From Nitrospirota bacterium (GTDB lineage Bacteria; Nitrospirota; Thermodesulfovibrionia; Thermodesulfovibrionales; Dissulfurispiraceae), in the NCBI GenBank assembly GCA_040752355.1, contig JBFMHE010000010.1, positions 1-64,000 on the forward strand: a stretch of DNA of 64,000 nucleotides, written 5' to 3'. Shown one piece after another: positions 52,001-60,024 of the stretch. The stretch's first letter is position 1. Each line of letters begins with the position of its first letter. The notes below the pieces were generated by a model, which made no database searches, was not told the origin of the DNA, and worked only from the letters and a program-made list of their open reading frames with translations. Position numbers and translations under genes: made by a program.

Positions 52001-54580
52001 CCGTATTTCGTCGATGCTGCGGGACAGCCCCTGGAGACCATCCGGTGGACCTCCTACACCTATGACCCTATAGGCAGGGTAACGAAAGTCATTAGTCCCG
52101 ACAATACAACAGTAACGAAATCGTATGAGATATATGTGAATTACAGGGTTGTTACCACCGATGCCAATGGGGGTTATAAGATCGAGGAGAAGGATGTTTA
52201 CGGCAGGCTTATCGGGGCATATCAGAGCGGCTCCAACGCCACCTATGAATACGACGTCCTGGGCAACCTCCTCAAGGTCACCGATGCCAGGGGCAACCAG
52301 ACCACCATGACCTACGACACCCTCTCCCGCAAGATAGCCATGAACGACCCCGACATGGGCCGCTGGACGTACTCCTACGATGCCAGTGGTAATCTCATTT
52401 CACAGACTGATGCAAAAAACCAGACCATCACCTTCACCTACGATGAACTGAACAGGGTGACGAAGAAGCACTACGAAGGCTGCACCACCTGCACCGATGT
52501 CATCTATGCCTACGACGAACCGATCTCCTCGCACTCCGTAGGACGGCTCACTACCGTCATCGACATCTCGGGCACGGCGAGCTACGACTACGACAGCCTG
52601 GGCAGGGCGGTGAAAACCACCAAGACCGTCGATAGCGTGGATTATGTAACCGAAACCACCTACGATGCCCTGGGCAGGCAGACGAGCATCCGCTACCCCG
52701 ACGGCGAGCTTATCGAATACCTCTATGATGAGGCAGGCAATCTCACCAATGTATCGGGTTATGTGACCTATGCCGACTACAACGCCGTAGGACAGGCAGG
52801 CACGATCACCTATGCCAACGGCGTCACCACCATCCAGCAATACTACCCGGACAACAGCAGGCTCTTCTCCATCACCACCAACAGCCCCGCCCAGGGCGGG
52901 CTCCAGAACATCTCCTATACATACGACAATGTGGGGAACATTACGAAAGTAACCGATTACCTGGATAGTAACCGCACCCAGACCTTCGCCTACGATTACC
53001 TCAACCGGCTCACTCAAGCCCAGAGCGCATCATACGGCACGCTTACCTACCAGTACAACGAGATCGGCAATATCATCTATAACTCACAGGTGGGAAACTA
53101 TACCTACGACCCTGCCCATCCTCATGCTGCGACACAGGCGGGCTCGATCTCCTATGCCTATGACAGTAACGGCAACATGATCACCCGCGGCGGAAAGAGC
53201 ATCGTCTATGACTATGACAACAGGCCGACCCGTATTGCCGGCACTAACGGCACCGTCGATTCAGTGTATGACTATACCGGGCAGAGAGTAAAGAAGATCG
53301 CCCCTTCGGGCACGACCATCTACATCGGCAAGCACTACGAGTGCAAAAACGGCTCCTGCACCAAATACCTCTTTGCCGGAGGCCAGCGCATCGTCTCGAA
53401 GACGGCTACTGACACCTACTACTACCATGCCGATCATTTAGGCAGCGCTACCATTATCACCAATGCTTCGGGCAGCAAAGTGCAGGAGACGTACTACTAC
53501 CCCTATGGAGGCGTGAGGTCGAATGTCGGCAGCGTCAACCTCAAACACAAGTTTACCGGCCAGGAGGAGGATGCCGAGACAGGGCTGTACTACTACAATG
53601 CCCGATACTATGACCCCGTGCTGGCGCGGTTCATCAGTCCCGACACCATAGTGCCCAATCCGCGCGATCCGCAGGACTTGAACAGGTATACCTATGCGGG
53701 CAATAATCCACTCCGCTATACCGATCCCACCGGACACTTTAAATTCGGCAGTTTCTTCAGAAGCATTAAAAAGGTATTTAAAGCAGTAGTGGGGGTTGCA
53801 GTTGGTGCGGTAGTTACCGTGGCTACCGGAAACCCTGTGCTTGGCGGAATGGCTGCCGGTGCTGTATCATCAGCGTTCAATGGTGGTAATATCGCCCTGG
53901 GTATGCTGAGCGGAGCAATAACCGGCGTAGCATTTTACGGAGCTGGAGAAATTATTTCAACGGGAAACATTTTAGACGCAAGTGGGCAAATAATCGGCAA
54001 CTCCTTCAGCTCGTTCGCACAGGCAGGGATACATGCAGCAGCAGGGGCTATAGCCGGAGGAATCAGCAGTGCAATTTATGGTGCAGATGTAGGAATGGGA
54101 ATGCTTGTAGGAGGGATATCCGCTGGAGTTGCACAGTATGCGGGATCACAAATGTTTACTGGAAACGAATCATTTCAAGCCCAATTGGCTGGACGTTTTG
54201 CAATCGGAGGAGTTACAGGCGGAATTACTGCGGAACTCTCCGGCGGTGACTTTGGGGACGGATTTGCGTCAGGAGGGATAACAGGAGCAGCGGGATTTTT
54301 ATTTAATCATTGGTTGCATGATATGGCAAAAGGCACAGCGTTTGGTTTTGCAGCTGCCGGAGTTGTAACATGGGAAGCTGCTAAAATGGTAACTGCCGAT
54401 GTTGCAAAGCTCCTCGTTACCAGTAAGATTCCCGCTACCCACGCTGGAGAATTTGCAATGGATAAATCTTTTACCGCGCTTGAAGTTACCAAAAACGTTG
54501 CAGGAGACTATCAAGAGATTGGTGAAAGGGTCGGACGCCGTATAGAAACACTTAAAAAATGGTTTGGAATAAAGGAATGA
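49067..54580 (+). CDS. SpvB/FG-GAP/RHS repeat toxin with variable tail
   Basis: 1,837-residue exported polymorphic toxin. Order: Sec signal (about 1-26, ending TFAQ); SpvB-like N-terminal domain (GNTGAATASIPIETPPGRNG, about 40-110); six FG-GAP/VCBS repeats (about 318-594; DFNGDGKSDVL, DFNGDGRSDLL, DFNGDGISDVI); a YD/RHS shell (about 755-1410); conserved RHS core (EEDAETGLYYYNARYYDP... to YTDPTGHF, about 1500-1560); then a 278-residue Gly/Ala-rich, partly hydrophobic tail resembling no toxin domain I know. This is the TcB-plus-TcC layout fused in one chain; no TcA is present. An alternative start at 49040 would add nine residues ahead of the signal. The tail is more AT-rich than the core. It overlaps its immunity candidate by 4 bp. 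Confidence 0.85.
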   Translation: MRLQRFAFICLILAFLLIPSQHTFAQEVIIAPGVYVNDPGNTGAATASIPIETPPGRNGVAPRLVINYNSNRSNGWVGMGWELEVGEIQRATRSGLNYSANDYVFISGGASVELTARGDWGANYYGARIEGAFSKFYYNSSTQGWEVTTKDGTKYYYGTTAASRQDSAQGVFKWCLDKVLDTNGNYMTVSYVKDQGAIYLDRIDYTGNANGLSPSNYVKFYREGRTDVVPIYTSNTDAKMAYRLKTVEVYGNGQLSRKYELQYAVSGNTGRSLLSSVTTYGSDGVTALPPMTFTYQTSPEGFVQGASVPSIPYYSAFFGDVNGDKKADTLRTEYDPATATNGVRVYLSNGNGFNDAGRWLTLPSHTSGIYDVGDFNSDGFTDVLMRRYTYVNNAYRSYAVVYYSSSSNFSAGQVSAPYSSDCSSTVSCTYRAGDFNGDGKSDVLEMATMSDNRVRVRVFLTQGFSFVDAGIWGYLPPFVNDPKIGDFNGDGRSDLLILTYRIVGNSAIYTYKVFKSTGSSFVESIALPEGISYAQVGDFNGDGISDVITATTTSSEARVYLSRIAGFVDAGVWASLTYGEFMGVSDFSGDQKADVLIGASQLRFYKSTGPLPDLLSGIDNGLGGTTAITYAPSNQYPNTRLPFIAQTVSSVTVGDGNGNVSTTTYTYSGGSYQPDTKEFRGFIQVIATDPAGTVTATSFSQDNATKGLVTNQYVNGASGKWYRVAGNNYDVVSPYTGVSFPRLIQKMESVFDAGNRKRTFTDFSYDAYGNVTRKYFQGDDLITGDEKEELIEYNYDTAKWIVALPKHTSLKDSSGTTRAQAWYTYDTKGNLTAKEAWLEGGVNPVITYGYNAYGNQIWVKDARGSTTTVDYDPMTYTYPAKTTNPLGYSVTTDYDYRYGKPRTRTDPNGNMFTYDYDELGRLMQSTDPESGAYAYKWKETYFDGLGRVTKTKTQGPEGKFIVSETRYNTRGLVATTSLPYFVDAAGQPLETIRWTSYTYDPIGRVTKVISPDNTTVTKSYEIYVNYRVVTTDANGGYKIEEKDVYGRLIGAYQSGSNATYEYDVLGNLLKVTDARGNQTTMTYDTLSRKIAMNDPDMGRWTYSYDASGNLISQTDAKNQTITFTYDELNRVTKKHYEGCTTCTDVIYAYDEPISSHSVGRLTTVIDISGTASYDYDSLGRAVKTTKTVDSVDYVTETTYDALGRQTSIRYPDGELIEYLYDEAGNLTNVSGYVTYADYNAVGQAGTITYANGVTTIQQYYPDNSRLFSITTNSPAQGGLQNISYTYDNVGNITKVTDYLDSNRTQTFAYDYLNRLTQAQSASYGTLTYQYNEIGNIIYNSQVGNYTYDPAHPHAATQAGSISYAYDSNGNMITRGGKSIVYDYDNRPTRIAGTNGTVDSVYDYTGQRVKKIAPSGTTIYIGKHYECKNGSCTKYLFAGGQRIVSKTATDTYYYHADHLGSATIITNASGSKVQETYYYPYGGVRSNVGSVNLKHKFTGQEEDAETGLYYYNARYYDPVLARFISPDTIVPNPRDPQDLNRYTYAGNNPLRYTDPTGHFKFGSFFRSIKKVFKAVVGVAVGAVVTVATGNPVLGGMAAGAVSSAFNGGNIALGMLSGAITGVAFYGAGEIISTGNILDASGQIIGNSFSSFAQAGIHAAAGAIAGGISSAIYGADVGMGMLVGGISAGVAQYAGSQMFTGNESFQAQLAGRFAIGGVTGGITAELSGGDFGDGFASGGITGAAGFLFNHWLHDMAKGTAFGFAAAGVVTWEAAKMVTADVAKLLVTSKIPATHAGEFAMDKSFTALEVTKNVAGDYQEIGERVGRRIETLKKWFGIKE

Positions 54581-54891
54581 TGAGTTTAAAGGAAATTGCA
54601 CATTCAATAACAATTGTACTTATGAGCACTCTTATCATTTTTGCATTGCTCGATAATATTCTAATTGTTATTGTAAAAGCTCGTAAGCCGTCATTACAGA
54701 ATAAGTATTATGACTTTCATAGAAGACATGGTTTTTTAAAGGTTACTTTCTTAAAACTGATTGGCGCTTTAATTATTGTTTACTTTTTATTAGAACCAAT
54801 AGGAAAATCTGGTGCATTAGCAGCACTTATTTGGGCTTATGGCTTTTTCGTTACAAAATTACTAATTGATCTCATAAAAAGAAAAGCTTGA
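54577..54891 (+). CDS. Putative membrane immunity protein for the RHS toxin
   Basis: 104-residue AT-rich gene with three predicted membrane helices (about 7-30, 52-72, 75-95) and no known family. It overlaps the RHS stop by 4 bp (ATGA) or starts at the next ATG (54580). Position directly behind a toxin tail, small size, membrane character and marked AT richness are the usual features of RHS immunity genes. The function is inferred from position only. Confidence 0.55.
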   Translation: MMSLKEIAHSITIVLMSTLIIFALLDNILIVIVKARKPSLQNKYYDFHRRHGFLKVTFLKLIGALIIVYFLLEPIGKSGALAALIWAYGFFVTKLLIDLIKRKA

Positions 54892-54931
54892 CGCTTAGAA
54901 GGAGCTCAGAAGGGACAGCACCCATTAAAGC

Positions 54932-55366
54932 CTACCCCTTCCTGACCTTCTGCACAAACGATGTGACATCGACGATCTTGATGCCGTGGAAGTGCTTGAG
55001 GTTTCTGAGGTGCTTATCCCCAGAGACGATGAAGTCGGCCTTTGCCTCCAGGGCGCAGGCCAGGAACATGTTATCGGAGGGGTCTGAGGCAAGCCTGTCG
55101 GTTGAGTAGATATCCTTGGTGATGAGCGCCTTTCTGAAGATAAGCCTGAAGAACCGCTTGATCGCCTCATCCTTGAGCTGAAGGCGCTCCCTGATCCGTG
55201 GGTACTTCAGCACCCGGCTCACCTCTCTCAAAATCTCAAGGGAGGTCACAAGCTCGAACCTCCGGGTGATCCAGAGCTCCTGGAGCTCAGTCGCCGGGGA
55301 GTCCTTTGCAAAGAGCCCGCTGACAAACAGATTGGTATCGACGACAGCCCTAAGCTTACGCTCCAA
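54932..55366 (-). CDS. PIN-domain toxin (VapC-like)
   Basis: 144-residue PIN-fold RNase: AVVDTNLFVSGLF carries the first acidic residue, then an internal Glu near EILREVSRVL, STDRLASDPSDNMFLACALEAKADFIVSGDKHLRNL with the later acids, giving the four-acid metal site. It resembles the COG1569 branch rather than classic VapC. The start overlaps the upstream antitoxin by 11 bp, so it is the second gene of a toxin-antitoxin operon. Confidence 0.8.
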   Translation of the reverse strand: MERKLRAVVDTNLFVSGLFAKDSPATELQELWITRRFELVTSLEILREVSRVLKYPRIRERLQLKDEAIKRFFRLIFRKALITKDIYSTDRLASDPSDNMFLACALEAKADFIVSGDKHLRNLKHFHGIKIVDVTSFVQKVRKG

Positions 55367-55871
55367 CTTTCGCTCGTTTGCGCTTTTCTTTTTCTTCCGC
55401 CCTCACTGCAGCGACCGCCTCATCGACAATGCTTTCGATCTCCTCGGTAGAGTATCCCTCAGCGCCTTTCCTGAACTCAGCGACCACCTTGCGCATCTCC
55501 TTTGTCCATACCGTATCCGACATCGGCGGCAGCACCTCCTGGAGCTTGTTCTTTATAATCACGCTTTCGATAACGGTCATGAGCGCCTCTTTATCATGGG
55601 GGTTCAGGCGTGCAATCGTCTCGAACTGCTCAAGCAGTTTTTTATCGAGAATCCTCGAAGGGGCCACCCCTTCGTTTTCGCCGAAGATCAACTCATCGGC
55701 CGAGACCCCGAGCGTCTTAGCCATACCCTTGATGACCTCCAGGGTAGGAGAAGAAGCGCCCTTTTCATAGCGTCTCATCTGAGCGATCCCCACGCCGATC
55801 TTTTTCGCCAGGTCTTCCTGTGTAAGCCCTTTGGCCTTCCTCAGCTTTGAAAGCGTCTCTGCAAACGGCAT
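55356..55871 (-). CDS. XRE-type antitoxin partner of the PIN toxin
   Basis: 171-residue protein with an N-terminal Cro/CI helix-turn-helix (about 4-60; LSKLRKAKGLTQEDLAKKIGVGIAQMRRYEKGASSPTLEVIKGMA) and a helical, Glu/Lys-rich C-terminal region probably contacting the toxin. Start ATG 55871 is chosen because GGAGGT lies 7 nt upstream; the longer frame to 55952 has no support. It probably represses its own extended -10 promoter. Confidence 0.78.
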   Translation of the reverse strand: MPFAETLSKLRKAKGLTQEDLAKKIGVGIAQMRRYEKGASSPTLEVIKGMAKTLGVSADELIFGENEGVAPSRILDKKLLEQFETIARLNPHDKEALMTVIESVIIKNKLQEVLPPMSDTVWTKEMRKVVAEFRKGAEGYSTEEIESIVDEAVAAVRAEEKEKRKRAKVGA

Positions 55872-55901
55872 AGTGTGGACCTCCAATTCTGTTTTGATCG
55901 G

Positions 55902-55910
55902 ATTATAGCA
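55902..55910 (-). promoter_or_regulatory. Extended -10 promoter of the PIN/XRE operon
   Basis: Minus strand TGCTATAAT (complement of 55902-55910), about 30 nt upstream of ATG 55871. Confidence 0.5.
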
Positions 55911-55961
55911 CGGGAGTTTCGGGGCACCGTTATTATGAGAGCGCTTCATCACAGATAAACC

Positions 55962-55990
55962 TTGACAATGAAAATCATATATGATACTTT
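55962..55990 (+). promoter_or_regulatory. Promoter of the primase-recombinase module
   Basis: TTGACA (55962-55967), 17-bp spacer, TACTTT (55985-55990), pointing toward the primase gene and divergent from the antitoxin promoter. Confidence 0.45.
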
Positions 55991-56076
55991 AGAGTTCATA
56001 TAAGATATTACCCTAAATATCGGGGTTTTGCAACATTTTCCTCTTGACAGGGTTTTCAGGGAAGGAGGGGCGGCAC

Positions 56077-59037
56077 TTGAGGATATCGAAGGCGGAGATC
56101 GAGGCGATCAAGAGAGATCACGACCTTAAAGCGGTCATCGAGTCCCACGGCGTCAAGCTCACCAGGAAGGGGACCAACTACGTGGGCCTCTGTCCCTTCC
56201 ATAAAGAAAAGAAACCATCCTTCACCGTCAATCCCCGTACCAACCTCTATCATTGCTTCGGCTGTAACGCTGGCGGCGATGTGATAGCCTTCATCAGTAA
56301 GAAAGAGGGCATCGGCTTCAGGGCCGCAGTGCATAAGCTCTCCGGAAACGGCAGCAATGGAGCGAAGAGCAAACCGAAATCGAAGCAAGCCGCGCCTTCT
56401 TCCTTAACTGCTCCTTCTCCTTCCATCAATCGTTCTCGTCTGTTAAATCGTGTCGTCTCTTTCTATCATAAGAGCTTCTGTGAGGATCAGAGGGCAATGG
56501 AATATCTCAAAGGGCGTGGCATCACTGATAACAGCATCTACGCCGACTTTCAGATCGGCTACAGCAACGGAACACTATTGAACACGATCCCCGACGAAGG
56601 CGATATACGCGCGGCCCTCAAAGAGATGGGCCTGCTGAATGCAAAAGGCAAAGAGATGTTCTACGGCTGCGCCGTCTTCCCTGTCTTCGATGAGAACAAG
56701 GATTGCGTAGGGCTCTACGGGAGGAGGATCGACAAAGGAGAGCCCGAACACCTGTACTTACCGGGTCCAAGAAAAGGAGTCTTCAACCACCAGGCCGTAA
56801 AGAGATCGAAGTCAATCATCCTCACCGAATCAATCATCGACGCTCTGACCTTATACAACGCCGGATTCAGGGACGTGATCCCCTGCTATGGCGTCAACGG
56901 CCTCACCGAGGACCACATGGCTCTCTTTGCGAGGCATCAGACCAAGGAGGTCTACATCTGCTTCGACCGAGACGACGCCGGCACAAGCGGCGCAGAGCGG
57001 ATCAAAGAGCAGTTAAAAGAAAAAGGCATCGACGCCTACATCGTGCAACTTCCGGAGATCGAGACAACCGCGGAGGGGACTGTCCCGGATTTACGGGCGG
57101 AAGCCGTAGAATCGGGACTGTCCCCGGCGTCAAAGGTAGACGTAAACTCCTTCTTCTCCTTAACCGCCGATGCAGCAGCAGCCTTTGAGCGCCTGTTAAA
57201 GGAAGCCAACCCCCGCGCTGCAGTACGATCCGACAAGATCGTCAAGCACGAGCAGAAAGCTTACGAGAAGACCGACACCGGCTTCATCGTGCAATACGAG
57301 AGCAGGCGTTACGAAGTGCGGAGCATCATCAGAGACGGCGTGAAGCTCAAAGCAACCATCAAAGCAGTCAAGCAGAGCGCAGAGAAACAGCGCTTTCATT
57401 TGGACACCGTAGACCTCTACTCAAACCGAAGCCGTCTCTTCTTTGCAAAGGCATGCGCCGTGCTCTTTTCGGAAGGAGACGACATCATCACCGAGGACAT
57501 CACCAGGCTCATCGACCTCTGCGAGTCCTGGAAATCCGAAAGCACAGAGACACCGCCGGCGCAGCGAATGACCAGGACCGAGGAAGAAGAAGCATTGGAG
57601 TTCCTGAAAAGTTCATCTCTCTTTAAGAGCATCCTTGAGGACTTTGAAGTCATAGGCCTCACCGGAGAGGACGGCAACAAGCTCATGGGCTATATCGCCG
57701 CAACGAGCAGAAAGCTCGATGAGCCGCTCTCCATACTCATCCAGTCAAGAAGCGCTGCCGGCAAGAGCACCCTGCAGGACGCCATCATCATGCTCATGCC
57801 CACCGAGGACTGCATCAAATACACCCGCCTCACCGGCCAGGCCCTCTTCTACAAAGAAGAAGACAGCCTTGTGCACAAGCTCCTTGCTATCGAAGAAGAG
57901 CACGGAGCCAGGGACGCCTCCTACAGCATCCGCAACATCCAATCATCCAAATACCTCTCCATAGCGGCCACCGGCAAAGACCCCGTAACCGGCAAGCTCA
58001 GAACCGAAGAATACAGAGTCAAAGGACCGGTTGCCCTCATGATCACCACCACAGAGGTAGAGCTTGATTACGAGACCTCTAACCGGTTCATCACCTTGAC
58101 CATTGACGAATCAAAAGAGATGACCGAGCGGATACTCAAGAAGCAGAGAGAACAGGACACCCTTGAGGGTTTGATAAGGAAGGCAGAAGTAGAGCGGATC
58201 ATTAAACGCCACCATAACGCACAGCGCCTATTGCGACCGCTCCACGTCATCAACCCTTACGCCGAGCATCTCACCTTCCCTTCGGAATCATTACGTGCAC
58301 GCCGTGACCACAAGAAGTACCTTGGCCTGATCAAAGCAATCGCCTTCATTCATCAGTACCAAAGAGAAATAAAGAGCGTTGCCTATAACGGCGACGTGCT
58401 TCAGTACATCGAAGTCACCCTTGAGGACATCGACAAAGCGAACCGCCTTGCCGGCGAAGTCCTGGGCAGAACGCTTGATGAGCTGTCCCCTCCCTCCCGG
58501 CTGCTGCTTAAGATGATCCGCGAGATGGTGCAGAGCAGATGCAAGGAACTAAAGATCGATCCTAAAGAGTATCGTTTCAGCAGGAAGGACATACGGGAGT
58601 GGTCCAGGTGGAGCGACTTTCAGATCAAATGCCACATCAGGCAGCTTGAGGACCTGGAGTACCTCTACTCCCTGAGCGGCAAGAAAGGCAAAGAGTATGT
58701 CTACGAGCTCCTGTACGGAGGTGGAGGAGAAGACGGCCGTCACTTCCTCATGGGACTGACTACCATCGAGCAGTTAAAGAAGAAGATCAGCGATCAGCCC
58801 TCAGCTCTCAGCTCTCAGCGATCAGTCACGAACCAGGAGGGCAAAGGCGTGAACTTGGAGGGCAACAAAGCCTACTTGGAGGGTACTTGGAGGGCGGTAG
58901 TAGGGCACCTGGAGGGTAAGGGTAAATCGGCGCAAACCCTTGTGCAGAGCCAATCTACAGCCATAATCCTATCAACTTGGAGGGTTTTGGGGAAAAGCAT
59001 ATATAGAAGAAACACCATTGAAACCGCTTGTTCATAG
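56077..59037 (+). CDS. Primase-helicase-like replication protein of a mobile element
   Basis: 986-residue multidomain replication protein. N-terminal CHC2-type zinc finger (VGLCPFHKEKKPSF...LYHCFGCNAGGDVIAF, about 35-75), then a DnaG-like Toprim domain (SIILTESIIDALTLYNAGF...ICFDRDDAGT, about 245-310), then a P-loop ATPase part with Walker A SRSAAGKSTLQDA (about 555-567) and a D/E-rich region. The fusion resembles plasmid or phage primase-helicases. I start at TTG 56077 after AAGGAGG at 56061-56067; the frame is open further upstream. The 3' end contains repeated ACTTGGAGGG motifs and a heptamer array, so it may hold the replication origin. Confidence 0.8.
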   Translation: MRISKAEIEAIKRDHDLKAVIESHGVKLTRKGTNYVGLCPFHKEKKPSFTVNPRTNLYHCFGCNAGGDVIAFISKKEGIGFRAAVHKLSGNGSNGAKSKPKSKQAAPSSLTAPSPSINRSRLLNRVVSFYHKSFCEDQRAMEYLKGRGITDNSIYADFQIGYSNGTLLNTIPDEGDIRAALKEMGLLNAKGKEMFYGCAVFPVFDENKDCVGLYGRRIDKGEPEHLYLPGPRKGVFNHQAVKRSKSIILTESIIDALTLYNAGFRDVIPCYGVNGLTEDHMALFARHQTKEVYICFDRDDAGTSGAERIKEQLKEKGIDAYIVQLPEIETTAEGTVPDLRAEAVESGLSPASKVDVNSFFSLTADAAAAFERLLKEANPRAAVRSDKIVKHEQKAYEKTDTGFIVQYESRRYEVRSIIRDGVKLKATIKAVKQSAEKQRFHLDTVDLYSNRSRLFFAKACAVLFSEGDDIITEDITRLIDLCESWKSESTETPPAQRMTRTEEEEALEFLKSSSLFKSILEDFEVIGLTGEDGNKLMGYIAATSRKLDEPLSILIQSRSAAGKSTLQDAIIMLMPTEDCIKYTRLTGQALFYKEEDSLVHKLLAIEEEHGARDASYSIRNIQSSKYLSIAATGKDPVTGKLRTEEYRVKGPVALMITTTEVELDYETSNRFITLTIDESKEMTERILKKQREQDTLEGLIRKAEVERIIKRHHNAQRLLRPLHVINPYAEHLTFPSESLRARRDHKKYLGLIKAIAFIHQYQREIKSVAYNGDVLQYIEVTLEDIDKANRLAGEVLGRTLDELSPPSRLLLKMIREMVQSRCKELKIDPKEYRFSRKDIREWSRWSDFQIKCHIRQLEDLEYLYSLSGKKGKEYVYELLYGGGGEDGRHFLMGLTTIEQLKKKISDQPSALSSQRSVTNQEGKGVNLEGNKAYLEGTWRAVVGHLEGKGKSAQTLVQSQSTAIILSTWRVLGKSIYRRNTIETACS
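58785..58826. repeat. TCAGC-heptamer array in the primase gene
   Basis: Six tandem 7-bp units, GATCAGC, GATCAGC, CCTCAGC, TCTCAGC, TCTCAGC, GATCAGT, translated in frame inside the primase C-terminal region. It has one arm only; the heptamer differs from the palindromic elements elsewhere in the window. Confidence 0.65.
58832..58984 (+). repeat. Iteron-like ACTTGGAGGG repeats, helically phased
   Basis: Perfect ACTTGGAGGG at 58853, 58874, 58885 and 58975, with near copies ACCAGGAGGG at 58832 and ACCTGGAGGG at 58907. Spacings 21, 21, 11 and 22 are close to multiples of the 10.5-bp helical turn (the last, at 68, is looser). Iterons in or beside a replication gene are typical of an origin; alternatively they bind the recombinases. 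Confidence 0.6.
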
Positions 59038-59046
59038 GTGTACCCG

Positions 59047-60024
59047 ATGAAGACCATGAATGATCTTCTGTTCGGATTCACCGAGCATCTTAAGGTGAGG
59101 AACTACTCTCTGAAGAGCATCACCGCCTACTGCCAGCACCTGCAGGGCTTCTTTGCATATCTGAAAGAGGCGGGCGTCACCGACATCAAACGGGTGACGA
59201 GGGATATGCTCAAAGCCTATCAGCTTAGGATCACTGAACACGGAGGACCGCGCTGTAGCAGCTATACCATAGCAACCATCTCGGTAAAGGTAAGAGCTGT
59301 AAAGCGCTTCTTTGAATACCTGGAGCAGAGCAATCAGATCCTCCTGAACCCCGCAGAGCACATCAAAGAGCCGAAGAAAGAAACCCGGCTGCCGAGGGCA
59401 GTCCTTACCGAAGAGGAAGCCCGGAAGCTCCTCGATGCTCCGAACCTCTCCACCCTGTTCGGCATCCGTGACAGGACCATCATGGAGGTCCTCTACTCCA
59501 CCGGCGTGAGGCTTGCCGAGCTGCTGGGCCTCACCATCTACGACTGCGATCTCCAGGGCGGACTTCTGAGAGTCAAAGGCAAGTTCTCAAAGGACAGAGT
59601 AGTGCCCCTGGGAAGATACGCAATCCGCTTCCTCAAAGAATACATCACCCGCGTGAGGCCGCGCCTCACGAGGAACAACAAGGCTGTGCGCACTCTCTTT
59701 GTGAACTACCTGGGAGAGCCCCTCTCCGCGATGGCAGTGCAGATCATGATCAGAAAATATACAAAGGAGGCTGGAGTAAAGAAGCACGTCACCCCCCACG
59801 TCTTCAGGCATACTTTCGCAACACAACTGGTGAGAAACGGCGCCGACATAACGGCAGTGCAAAAGATGCTCGGCCATAAGGACCTGCGGGTAACGCACCT
59901 CTACACAAAGGTTGCCGGCGTTGAAGTCAAGAAGACCCACAGCAAACACCACCCCAGGGAAAAAGACAAAGCGGCCAAAGAAGAACTAAAGCCGCCTGCT
60001 GTCAAACACTTCCGCCGTGACTGA
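59047..60024 (+). CDS. XerC/D-type tyrosine recombinase 1
   Basis: 325-residue site-specific recombinase. An N-terminal SAM-like DNA-binding domain (about 1-95) precedes the catalytic domain with all expected residues: Arg in YSTGVRLAELLGL, Lys in VKGKFSKDRVVP, His-x-x-Arg in HVFRHTFATQL, His in LGHKDLRVT and nucleophile Tyr in THLYTKV. Start at ATG 59047, 6 nt after AGGTG; an in-frame GTG at 59038 is possible. Its C-terminal tail THSKHHPREKDKAAKE is shared with the next gene. It overlaps recombinase 2 by 8 bp. Confidence 0.88.
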   Translation: MKTMNDLLFGFTEHLKVRNYSLKSITAYCQHLQGFFAYLKEAGVTDIKRVTRDMLKAYQLRITEHGGPRCSSYTIATISVKVRAVKRFFEYLEQSNQILLNPAEHIKEPKKETRLPRAVLTEEEARKLLDAPNLSTLFGIRDRTIMEVLYSTGVRLAELLGLTIYDCDLQGGLLRVKGKFSKDRVVPLGRYAIRFLKEYITRVRPRLTRNNKAVRTLFVNYLGEPLSAMAVQIMIRKYTKEAGVKKHVTPHVFRHTFATQLVRNGADITAVQKMLGHKDLRVTHLYTKVAGVEVKKTHSKHHPREKDKAAKEELKPPAVKHFRRD

